From NCBI GenBank assembly GCA_965205725.1, contig OZ242189.1:2480001-2544000 (forward strand): a stretch of 64,000 nucleotides of DNA, read 5' to 3'. The notes below the pieces were generated by a model. That model was not told the origin of the DNA. It searched no databases and worked only from the letters and a program-made list of their open reading frames with translations. Shown here one piece after another: positions 46,029 to 54,600 of this stretch. Position 1 is the first letter of the stretch. Every line of letters starts with the position of its first letter. The translations under genes were made by a program, and so were the position numbers. The stretch is from G965205725 sp965205725. GTDB taxonomy: Bacteria > Pseudomonadota > Gammaproteobacteria > Pseudomonadales > Halieaceae.

Positions 46029-47447
46029 ATGACTCAGGCATTGCCCGACAACCGTTTTCTAGAGGGCTGCTTCGCCCCTATCGACCAGGAATACACCTAT
46101 ACTGAACTCAAAATCACCGGTGAAGTGCCCCGTGATTTAAACGGCAGCTTTTACCGTAACGGGCCCAATGTAAAGTTTGCACCGCAAGGCGATTACCACC
46201 TGTTCGCTGGCGACGGCATGACCCATGTCTTTCACATTGAAGACGGTAAGGTCGGCTATCGCAATCGCTGGATCGAAACTGCCAAATTCAAGCTGGAGAG
46301 CAGATTGGGCCGCGGTGTCATCAGCCCGATGAACCCCTTCGATTGCGAAGAAGGCTATATGGACTTTGTGTTAACAGACAAAGACGGTTTAGCCAATACA
46401 GCCTGTGTCTGGCACGGCGGGAAAATGCTGATTCTTGAGGAGGGACACCGACCCTTCGAGGTTGACCCAATCACCCTGGAGTCAATCGGAAGCTTTAGCT
46501 ACAACGACAAGCTCACAACCGCCATGACCGCGCACCCAAAGGTGGACCCCGCCAGTGGCGAAATGATCTTCTTCGCCTATATGGCTTCTGGCCCTTTTGA
46601 GCCCGATATCGCCTTGCACAAGGTGAATAAAGAGGGTGTGCTCACTGAGTCGCACGCCATTCCAACTGACTACCCTGCCATGGTTCACGATTTCGTAGTG
46701 ACAGAAAACTACGTCATCTTCCCTGTCTTTCCTCTTACTGGCAGTCTCGAGCGTGCCATGCAGGGGCAAGCACCGTTTATGTGGGAACCAGAAAGAGGCG
46801 CAAAAGTCGGTGTTATGCCGCGCCACGGTGGAACCGCAGCAGACGTGCGCTGGATTGAATGCGACCCGTTCTTTGTCTTCCATTATATGAACGGCTATGA
46901 CAAAGCCGGGGTGATTACACTCGACGGCTGCCAGTTTAGCCATCCGCCACTATTTCCAGATGCATCTGGAGAAGTACTGCCAGACCCTGAGCCCTTCCTG
47001 AGCCGTTGGAACATTGATTTAAATAACGCCAGCGCGCGAGTGAAAAGTGATCGCATTGACGAGGTACCCTCAGAATTTCCACAAGTGGATCCGCGCTATG
47101 CGATGCGGGAGTACAACCTGGGCTTCTACACCAGCCCGAGTCCCGAAGCGGGAGACATGTATAACTGCGTCAGTCGCTTTTATCCAGGCAGTCGCTCAGC
47201 CGAGCGTTATGCCTTTGGACCAGGGCAGACAACCTTCACCTCGGAAGCACTTTTTGTTCCCAGGAACGATGCCGCGGCAGAAGGCGAGGGATACCTGGTC
47301 TCTGTGGTCACCGACCTGCCTGGCGACACCAGCGCGCTGGCCATTATGGATGCCGAAAATCTAGCGGCGGGCCCATTGGCGATGGCGCAACTGGGACACC
47401 GGATTCCCGTTGGCTTTCACGGTGGCTGGAGACCCGCGGAAAACTAG
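46029..47447 (+). CDS. carotenoid oxygenase family dioxygenase
   Basis: Non-haem iron enzyme that cleaves a double bond in carotenoids, apocarotenoids or stilbenes. Seven-bladed propeller family: DLNGSFYRNGPN near the start, HLFAGDGMTHVFHIEDGKV, and four probable iron-binding histidines: about His169 (TAHPKVD), His220 (MVHDFV), His285 (FHYMNGYD) and His464 (GFHGGW). 472 residues from the ATG at 46029; a GTG four codons upstream is possible. Substrate undetermined. The adjacent regulator is a pseudogene. Confidence 0.92.
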   Translation: MTQALPDNRFLEGCFAPIDQEYTYTELKITGEVPRDLNGSFYRNGPNVKFAPQGDYHLFAGDGMTHVFHIEDGKVGYRNRWIETAKFKLESRLGRGVISPMNPFDCEEGYMDFVLTDKDGLANTACVWHGGKMLILEEGHRPFEVDPITLESIGSFSYNDKLTTAMTAHPKVDPASGEMIFFAYMASGPFEPDIALHKVNKEGVLTESHAIPTDYPAMVHDFVVTENYVIFPVFPLTGSLERAMQGQAPFMWEPERGAKVGVMPRHGGTAADVRWIECDPFFVFHYMNGYDKAGVITLDGCQFSHPPLFPDASGEVLPDPEPFLSRWNIDLNNASARVKSDRIDEVPSEFPQVDPRYAMREYNLGFYTSPSPEAGDMYNCVSRFYPGSRSAERYAFGPGQTTFTSEALFVPRNDAAAEGEGYLVSVVTDLPGDTSALAIMDAENLAAGPLAMAQLGHRIPVGFHGGWRPAEN

Positions 47448-47625
47448 CGTGTCCCGATTTACTCAATCGCCTGGTTCATGGCGACTGCAATAAGTGGTCG
47501 TTAGCCTTCTAATTGTCACAGCCACAGGGAAACCCGCCAAATACAAGCTCTGCCATCAGCTTGAATTGAAGAAAATCAGAACAGGGAGATCAGGGGGTGA
47601 TCGATAGGTCGCCCAGTGGATGAAA

Positions 47626-47660
47626 GCCCGATAGCAGGCATTGTCTATGCCTGATCGGGC
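47626..47660 (-). terminator. strong hairpin, probable terminator of the 61-residue gene
   Basis: GCCCGAT and CAGGCAT pair with ATGCCTG and ATCGGGC (14 bp, one 2-nt bulge at 47633-47634, 5-nt loop). Read on the minus strand it comes 11 bp after the small gene's stop and is followed by TTTC, a short T-run. Confidence 0.55.
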
Positions 47661-47671
47661 ATAGATTCGCG

Positions 47672-47848
47672 TTACTGTTTATTGCTAATGGTGATGTGCT
47701 TACGAGCTGCGGAACTGGGCTGGCCGCTCACGCCGCGCGGAATTTCCTGAACTTTACCGCCTGACTTCAAAAATTCTGCAACTTGATTCGAAATTGTTTC
47801 GCTGGTTTCTGCGGGGGTCGCTGCTCTGCGACGTTTTGAAGAAGACAT
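47672..47848 (-). CDS. small basic protein of unknown function
   Basis: Fifty-eight residues from the ATG at 47848 (61 from 47857). The N-terminus SSSKRRRAATPAETS is basic; the rest, ISNQVAEFLKSGGKVQEIP followed by RGVSG, looks like a short ordered helix plus a turn motif seen in small gammaproteobacterial proteins, but I cannot name a family. A strong terminator-like hairpin directly downstream supports a real transcription unit. Confidence 0.6.
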   Translation of the reverse strand: MSSSKRRRAATPAETSETISNQVAEFLKSGGKVQEIPRGVSGQPSSAARKHITISNKQ

Positions 47849-47857
47849 AACACTCAT

Positions 47858-48153
47858 ATAGTTTGGTAATGGGGTCGGGAGTTTATACTAATTTTATAGT
47901 GATTGCAGTATTAAGTGCGGGTTCAGTACCTGTGAGACAAATCAGGCCAGCTTCGGTATGGTTTGATGCGCAGGCTTTTGCTCTGCATCGGGTCGTCTCC
48001 CGTGTGGATTTAATAACTCACAAGCGACCAGGTTCTTAGAAATCCGGGGATCACGACCTGTGGATTGGGTGGATAAGTCTACGACTTACCCACCACTCCA
48101 CCGGCGCAATAACAATCGTCCAAAAGTCTCATAGGTATCTGAACCATGACATA
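47858..48153. other. intergenic region with a hairpin, no gene seen
   Basis: No coding region is supported. The main structure is a hairpin at 48068-48094: GGTGGATAAGT and ACTTACCCACC pair over 11 positions with one mismatch and a 5-nt loop. No T-run on either side. The right boundary is the IS5-type inverted repeat. Confidence 0.5.
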
Positions 48154-48166
48154 TTAGATAGTGTCG

Positions 48167-48346
48167 TCACGAAATTTGAGCCCATATAGCCAGGCAGCGA
48201 ATGTGTACCGCCGCCAGAAATGAAGCCGTGTTTTTTGCATAGCGCGTGGCAATTCCCCGCCAACGCTTTAACACCAAGAAGGCATTCTCAACCAGATGCC
48301 TGAGCCGGTACAGTTCTTTATCATAACCCCGAGGCACCTTCCGAAT
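48167..48346 (-). pseudogene. IS5-family transposase, C-terminal fragment
   Basis: Minus-strand frame reads VPRGYDKELYRLRHLVENAF, LVLKRWRGIATRYAKNTASF and LAAVHIRCLAIWAQIS, ending TGA at 48167. This is the typical end of IS5-group DDE transposases, including the Glu of the catalytic triad (HLVENAF). Upstream of 48346 similarity stops abruptly. Confidence 0.88.
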
Positions 48347-48445
48347 CTAGTGAGTGGTATGAGTCAGTATTGGAAGAGATACAAACAAGAGGCCTGAATA
48401 CCTGTTAGTTGCTGTGTTTACTGGACTCAGTCAGGTGAATAATGC

Positions 48446-48706
48446 TCAGGCGGCAGCGCGGGCGGCAATGGCTTCGCGTAAGCCATCTATCATGCCTTCA
48501 ACGCGGGCCATGCGCTCAGATAATTTGCCTATGTCGCTGCGAACGCTGATAAATTCGTCCTGCATTTCTGTGCGCAGACCGGCAATTTCTCCGCGCACGG
48601 ATTTGAATTCGTCTCGTATTTCCAGGCGCAGGCTGTTGTTCATCTGCCAAAGGGTAAAAAGAATCGCAGCGGTCATGCCGAGCATGGTTAACATTTCAGG
48701 GGTCAT
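48446..48706 (-). CDS. small membrane-anchored coiled-coil protein (passenger)
   Basis: Eighty-six residues from the ATG at 48706, which has GAGGAG 7 nt upstream. One transmembrane helix near the start (MLTMLGMTAAILFTLWQM), then a charged heptad-like stretch (EIRDEFKSVRGEIAGLRTEM ... SDIGKLSERMARVEGMIDGL). Such short anchored coiled-coil proteins are known but without defined function. It lies inside the IS5-type inverted repeats. Confidence 0.65.
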   Translation of the reverse strand: MTPEMLTMLGMTAAILFTLWQMNNSLRLEIRDEFKSVRGEIAGLRTEMQDEFISVRSDIGKLSERMARVEGMIDGLREAIAARAAA

Positions 48707-48915
48707 TGTCATTCTCCTCAATGCAGCGGGCATCGCTGGTGTGGCTGGCTTATTGCCCTGCTTACTGGCTGCATTTGGATAGTATTGAAGATATTGGTAT
48801 AGATATCAAGCGACTGTTCGGGTTCGGCACCTGTGACGACACTATCTAAGTCTTTTCCAATATAAAATGAGCTTGGAGCAGGTTGGCAAAACGCTCTCTT
48901 GCCTGCTCTTTAGAC

Positions 48916-49104
48916 TCATTTATGGATTGGAAAATACTCCTGCCTTCTCTGAAACTCCTCCCAACTGGCCGCCTGGTCGTCGTCAATGGTTATCGGGTTG
49001 CGTGATTTTACTACAATTGCACAGGCCCTCTTCCCTATAAAGTGTCTTGAGACCAGAGTCGGCTCAATGATCGCGGGAAAGATCATGGCCGTGATGGCGC
49101 TCAT
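48916..49104 (-). CDS. possible small hypothetical protein
   Basis: Sixty-two codons with no recognised family; the first half is hydrophobic and the end charged (SWEEFQRRQEYFPIHK). No convincing ribosome-binding site. Listed because it fills the gap between the IS5-type element and the next gene; may be spurious. Confidence 0.25.
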   Translation of the reverse strand: MSAITAMIFPAIIEPTLVSRHFIGKRACAIVVKSRNPITIDDDQAASWEEFQRRQEYFPIHK

Positions 49105-49152
49105 AAGTCTGTACAGGCTCTGACCAATATTTGGGGCTGCGTGTATTTTGTT

Positions 49153-49416
49153 TCACTTCTGTAATAAAGGGTGGTCGTCTGGCAACTGGCGTGAAATCCA
49201 CAGCGCCAGCTTATGCCTCATATTCGGTTCATTTTCCTGATCTTTGGCCAGCGGCTGCACTAATTTGTCGTGCACCAACAATCTATAAATAAAGGTAATC
49301 TTGTTCTTGGCAGAGTCAGTGGCCTCGAACTTGCCTGCCTTGCGTTTCTTCGCATAGATTTCACCCACCCGAATCGCTTCACGAACCAGCTCCGCCTCGT
49401 TCGCTATTTTCTTCAT
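49153..49416 (-). CDS. small conserved protein, DUF5062-like
   Basis: Eighty-seven residues from the ATG at 49416, with GGAGG about 9 nt upstream. Sequence NEAELVREAIRVGEIYAKKR, ITFIYRLLVHDKLVQPLAKD and MRHKLALWISRQLPDDHPLL resembles a short family of unknown function found in marine gammaproteobacteria (DUF5062, from memory). The longer frame to 49719 overlaps the divergent GST gene and is not used. Confidence 0.65.
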   Translation of the reverse strand: MKKIANEAELVREAIRVGEIYAKKRKAGKFEATDSAKNKITFIYRLLVHDKLVQPLAKDQENEPNMRHKLALWISRQLPDDHPLLQK

Positions 49417-49507
49417 ACCAATTATCCTCCACAATAAGCCAAGCATATCATCAGACACGACTGTATAAATTCGACTATAGTCTATCTGCGACCCCACGGA
49501 GACAAGC

Positions 49508-50218
49508 ATGATTGAGCTGCACACACTGCCGCCGGCTTTTGGACAGCGCAACCCAAGCCCCTTTTGTCTCAAAATTGAAATGGCGCTAACCCACCTGAAT
49601 CTTGATTTCGAAATCCTTGCCGGACTTGATCTGAACAAGGCGCCCAAGGGAAAAGTGCCCTGGCTGGTCGACGGCGGCATCACCGCTGACTCAGAACTCA
49701 TTCTCGAACATCTGGACAAAAAGACAAACGGCGGACTTTACCGACATTTAACCGAGCAGGAGAAAGCTATTGGCACAGCCTTCACCCGCCTTGCCGAAGA
49801 CCATCTATACTGGGTGGTCATGGCTTCTCGCTGGCTTGATGACAATTGGTTCCCCAATGTTAAGCGGGGGTTCTTCAGCACTTTGCCGATTCCACTGCGC
49901 TGGATCATACCGAGAGTAGCCAGGCGCCAGGTCCGCCAAGCCTATCGCCTGCATGGTTTAGGCCGGCATACCCATGAGGAGCAGGCAGGTTTGCTACACC
50001 GAGACCTGCAAGCGGTTGCCGGACAAGTTAGCAGCAACAAATACATTGCTGGAAATCGACTAACTGTTTACGACTTCGCAGTGGCAAGTTTGTTAGCTGC
50101 CATGCTGGACAACAAACCGGACACCTGGGTTTCAACACTCGCCAATCGGTACCAACCTCTGCGCGATTACACGGAGAACGTCCAGCGCGAAACCGGCGTT
50201 TTCTGCCGCGAGCTGTAA
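49508..50218 (+). CDS. glutathione S-transferase family protein
   Basis: Thioredoxin-fold N-terminal domain with PFCLKIEMALTHLNLDFE, PKGKVPWLVDGG (cis-Pro) and DSELILEHLD (glutathione-binding Asp-Ser), then an all-helical C-terminal domain. 236 residues. Overall layout (LAEDHLYWVVMASRW and NRLTVYDFAVASLLA) resembles the failed-axon-connections/metaxin-type GST group. Divergent from the DUF5062-like gene with 91 bp between. Confidence 0.88.
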   Translation: MIELHTLPPAFGQRNPSPFCLKIEMALTHLNLDFEILAGLDLNKAPKGKVPWLVDGGITADSELILEHLDKKTNGGLYRHLTEQEKAIGTAFTRLAEDHLYWVVMASRWLDDNWFPNVKRGFFSTLPIPLRWIIPRVARRQVRQAYRLHGLGRHTHEEQAGLLHRDLQAVAGQVSSNKYIAGNRLTVYDFAVASLLAAMLDNKPDTWVSTLANRYQPLRDYTENVQRETGVFCREL

Positions 50219-50315
50219 GTGAATTTAACCCTGTTGGGCGCAACAGACACGTGTTGAGCGCCATGGAGAAAAGCGAACTGCAAACGCTTTATCTGGTGCG
50301 GCGGCGGCAGTTACC

Positions 50316-50789
50316 TTGGAAAAAATAGCCATTTTTGTCGACGTGCAAAATATCTACTACACCTGCCGCCACAGCTACCAGCGCAATTTCGACTACAACA
50401 AGTTCTGGGCCACTGCCACCCAAGGCTCCGAGTTGCTGCTGGCAAATGCCTACGCAACAGACCGCGGCGATGCCAGGCAAATGCAGTTTCAAACGATCCT
50501 GCACGCAATTGGCTTTACAGTGAAGCTCAAACCAGTACTCAAACGAAGAGACGGCAGTGCCAAAGCGGACTGGGATATTGGCATTACCCTGGATGCTTAC
50601 GAAACCGCGAGCAACTGCGACCGAATAGTACTCCTGACTGGCGATGGTGATTTCGGCATGTTATTGCAACGCATTCGTCAGCGCTTCGCTACGGCCAGCA
50701 CTGTGTACGGCGTACCCGCACTGACTTCGGATTTACTGATTAAAGAGGCCAGTGAGTTTATCCCAATCGACCAGTCGATGTTGTTATAG
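50316..50789 (+). CDS. NYN domain protein (LabA/DUF88 family), predicted RNase
   Basis: PIN-like NYN fold: IAIFVDVQNIYYTCR (first Asp and Asn), DWDIGITLDAYETA and VLLTGDGDFGMLLQRIR carry the conserved acidic residues. 157 residues, a stand-alone domain. Start is a TTG at 50316; no in-frame ATG and no clear ribosome-binding site, so the start is uncertain. Family members are thought to be RNases or RNA-binding regulators. Confidence 0.8.
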   Translation: MEKIAIFVDVQNIYYTCRHSYQRNFDYNKFWATATQGSELLLANAYATDRGDARQMQFQTILHAIGFTVKLKPVLKRRDGSAKADWDIGITLDAYETASNCDRIVLLTGDGDFGMLLQRIRQRFATASTVYGVPALTSDLLIKEASEFIPIDQSMLL

Positions 50790-51652
50790 CGAAAGTCATA
50801 CGCGATACCTGATAACTGCGTGGCCACGCAGACGGCTGATCTGAGCCGCATCAAGAGTCCGGCTGGGTTGGGCGTGGTCGGCTGTGGCAAGTCGGTAAAC
50901 CTTGCGGTTTGGGCACGCTTCAGCACGTCCTATGCACAGTCTTTGAGCATCCGCAGTGGGTAAACCTTGTGGCTTGGGCACGCTTCAGCGTGTGTTGTTG
51001 ACCGCTGCGGAACTCAACGATTTTTCCCAAAGGAAAAATTCGGATTCAAACAGTCCTCGCGGAAAGCCTCAAAAACACCCGCTTGCGCAACCGTGCCCTG
51101 ATTAAACCTTCAAGATTGACCCACCCGCCCACAGGCTGAATCTGCGCTCGTCTATGGCTTCGCCTGATTAAACCTTACCCACCCGCCCACCGTTTTGCTG
51201 CGGCGACACTTATGGAGCAGAGGACTTGCGGGATGCTTGGTAGAGGACTTCCGGGGTGCATTGAAGCGCATAAAGAGTGCGCTGTGGCGGTGTTGGCGCA
51301 TTTGATGTTTCGGTGAGCATGTCTGAGCCGCAGGCGAGTTTGCGAGCCGATCAAATGCAGACAACAACGACAGCACTCAGCGCGAAAAGCAGCCCGCAAG
51401 TCCCGTAACCATAAACTCAGGGCTTGCGGGTTTGAGCCGCAGGTGGGGTTGGCTGGTTAAACCTCGCGGTTTGGGCACGCTTCAGCGTGTGTTGTTGACC
51501 GCTGCGGAACTCAACGATTTTTCCCAAAGGAAAAATTCGGATTCAAACAGTCCTCGCTTGATGCGCCTCAAAAACACCCGCTTGCGCAACCGTGCCCTGA
51601 TTAAACCTCAAGATTGACCCACCTGCCCTGGCCCTAACCGAACAGCCTGAGC
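50790..51652. repeat. gene-free region with nested direct repeats downstream of the adhesin
   Basis: No gene is supported. A segment of roughly 170 bp (about 50959-51130) recurs at about 51455-51626 with high identity; a shorter piece with GGTAAACCTTGCGGTTTGGG also occurs at 50894. Further fragments (such as CTGATTAAACCTTACCCACC near 51165) belong to the same family. It borders the adhesin 3' end. Confidence 0.75.
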
Positions 51653-54600
51653 CTAAAAATGCAGCCGCCCGCTCAGGCCCAGCAGGTGTTCCGGGGCGCG
51701 CTGTTCACTGGCGTTGCGGCCGGCGAAGACTTCCAGCTCCAGCCCGTCGGGGCGCTCTAACTGCATTCCCAGCCGCAGCCGTCGCGCTATCCCACCGGCC
51801 ATCTCCAACTGGGCAAAGGGTCGCAGCCGGGTGAGTCGGTCTGACTGAACCAGTCCGTAGCTCAGGTTCAGCTCCAGCCGCGCGGTGGGTCGCTGCGCCA
51901 GCCCGCTGTCTTGCAGGGCCCGCTCGCTCTCCCACAGGGCTTGTGCTCCGCCGCCTGAGTCCTGTCCCCACACGGGGGTCAGGGTCAGCGCCAGACCTTG
52001 ACCGGATACCCCTGGGTCTAACTGCACGGTCAGGCTCGCTCCCCAGGCTTCAAAATCACTCTCTTTGTGGGCCAGCAGTCCGTGGGCGCGCAGCGCGGTG
52101 CTCAGGCCGCGGCCATTGGCATACTCCAGCCCGACACCCACTTCGGCGCCTTCGCCTTCTTCGGCATCACCCCCGTCGACCCGCACGCCTAACTCCAGGC
52201 GGGTGCTTAAACTGGCCTCTGGCTGTACCTGCCAGTGGCGGCTGGCCTCCAGCAGCAACCGCGCCCGCCGCGCCTGCGCGGTCACCTCGGGCAGTCCGGG
52301 TACGTCTTCTGATTCCAGCTCGACAATAAAGGCGTCGGCCTTGAGGGCCAGCTCAAACTCGCCGGTTGAGTGCAGGGCCTGGCGCAGGCCCAGGGCCCCC
52401 AGGCGCATATCCAGGTCGGTCTCAAAGGTGGTGGCGCCGTGGCTCAGGGTGGCATCCCCCTGGCCAATACCGAGGAGTCCCCACAGGCCCAGCCCGTCCC
52501 TGGGCGACCAGTAGCCATAGGGATACACGCTGCTCAGGTCGGTTTCAAGCTCGCCGTCGGTCTCGCCGCTGCGGTAGTCGGTCTCGCCGCTGCTGTGGCT
52601 CAGTGCCACGCCCACCAGGGCGCCTGTCTCAAGCCGGTAGTCGAGGCCCAGATACCCTGAGACTACCTCGCCATCCAGGTCAAACTCAGACTGGGGGCTG
52701 CCCTCAAAGTGGCTGAAGTCACCCCGTCCCCACAGGCTCCACTGGGCGGACGGCTCAGCCGTTGAGTGGTTTTCGCTTTCGTTCAAGTTCTGGTTCAAGT
52801 TCTGGTTCAAACCGAGAGGGATCACAAAGGCGCTGCGAGCCAACTGCTCGCGGTCCGGCAGTTGGCAGGCACTGCCGACCGGGTTATCGCTCTGGCGGTC
52901 AGCGCTGGTGCGGTTCAGTCCGCCCATTCCGCCCATTCTGTCGCCTGGGTTGCCCAAGTTGCCCGTGCTGCCTAAATCACCCAGCCCGGCGGTGCTGGCA
53001 CTAACGGTATTGGCACTGGCTGTATGGGCACTGGCTGTGCTGGTACTAACTGTGTTGTCGGCTGTGCTGTCGGAGTTGGCAGTGACGGTATCAGCCGAGA
53101 TCAGGTTGGTGATGCTGGACAGACAGGCGGCCAGTGACAAGCCGCTGACGGTGCTTGTCTGCGGCCCGGCTGAGGCTGGTTTGAGGCGCTCGCCAATCGC
53201 ATCTACGGCACTGGCAGCCACGCTGCGACCAAAGGCCGCCAGATTAAGCTCCAGGGCTTGCTGGCGCGCGGCCACATTGGTCTCGACGGTGACTTGCACG
53301 CTGTCGCTGCCGCTGGCGCCGCGTGGGTCGGTGACCGTTAACCTAAACGTCAACACCGTATCGGTATCCAGGGCGTTCGGCGCGGTAAAGCTGGGGCTGG
53401 CGCTGTTGGCTCTGCTCAAGCTAACCGTTGGGCCGCCGGTCTGGGTCCAGGCGTAGCTGAGAGACTCGGTATCGCCTGGGTCGGGGTCCGTGCCGCTGCC
53501 ACTCAGCGTGACGGTTGCGCCTTCATCGACGCTCTGGTCTGTGCCGGCATCGGCACTGGGGGCATCGTTGGCCGCAGTGACGGTAACATTCACGCTGGCG
53601 CTGGCCGAGAGGCGGCCATCACTCACGGTCAGGCTAAAGCCCAGCACCGCATCAACGCCCAGCTCCGTCGGCGCGGTAAAGCTGGCGCTGGGGCTGTCGG
53701 CTCCGCTCAAGGTGACGTCCTGGCCGCTGGTTTGGCTCCAGGCATAGCTGAGGCTATCGCCTGTGTCGGGGTCCGTGCCGCTGCCACTCAGGGTGACGGT
53801 TGCGCCCTCATCGACGCTCTGGTTTTCCCCGGCGTTGGCGCTGGGGGCATCATTGACGTTGGTGACGGTGACATTCACGCTATCGCTGGCCGAGAGGCTG
53901 CCATCACTCACGGTCAGGCTAAAGACCAGCACTGCATCGGCACTCAGGCCCGTTGGCGCGGTAAAGCTGGGGCTGGGGCTGTCGGCTCCGCTCAAGGTGA
54001 CCGCTGGGCCGCTGGTTTGCGTCCAGGCGTAGCTGAGATCAGCCGCGTCGCTGTCCGGGTCAGTCGCGCTGCCATTCAAAGTGACGGTTGCACCCTCGGT
54101 GACGGTCTGCGGCTCTCCGGCATTAGCAACCGGGGCGACCTGGGCAGGCACGGTGTTGGCGACGCTTAATGACATGAACGAAGCCAGCTCCTCGCCCGTA
54201 GCAGTGCTGGTAATAGAACCGAGGGCTGGCCTATAGGAGACTTCGATGTCCGCTCCTGCCGGGATAGGGGGGGTCACCTCCAGGATGATACTGCCCGCCC
54301 TGATAGCGGTCACACCGTGATCTGTTGTAACGCCATTCAGGGTGGAGGTGACCGTGAAGTCCGCAGGGCTTGCATTGCTCACATCCACTTCCTCGCTGGC
54401 TGGCAGGGTGATGGCTGTGCCTGCGGGATTCGTGCTCGCTGGCTCCAGGCCTTGGGCCTCCGCCTCATCCGCATCGGGCACTCCGGGTGGCGGGGCGCTC
54501 GGGCCAGGAGCGGGGCCAGGGCCAGGAGGAGGAACAGGCGCAGCGGTGACTTCTATGTCAAAGGCGTCGAGGGCCACTGGCGTGGCGATGTTGTTGTCGG

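Larger units (their letters stand above)
48154..48849. mobile_element. IS5-type element remnant with perfect 17-bp inverted repeats and a passenger gene
   Basis: TTAGATAGTGTCGTCAC at 48154-48170 is exactly repeated in inverse at 48833-48849. Just inside the left end is the C-terminal part of an IS5-family transposase; the rest of the transposase is absent and in its place is a small gene (48446-48706). TA at the outer ends could be the target duplication. Total 696 bp. Confidence 0.85.

Noticed and set aside
48414..48782. 122-codon plus-strand frame
   Set aside because: Antisense to the passenger gene, which has a strong ribosome-binding site and sensible helix/coiled-coil features.
49417..49719. 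N-terminal extension of the DUF5062-like protein to 188 residues
   Set aside because: It overlaps the GST gene on the other strand; GGAGG before the ATG at 49416 supports the short form.
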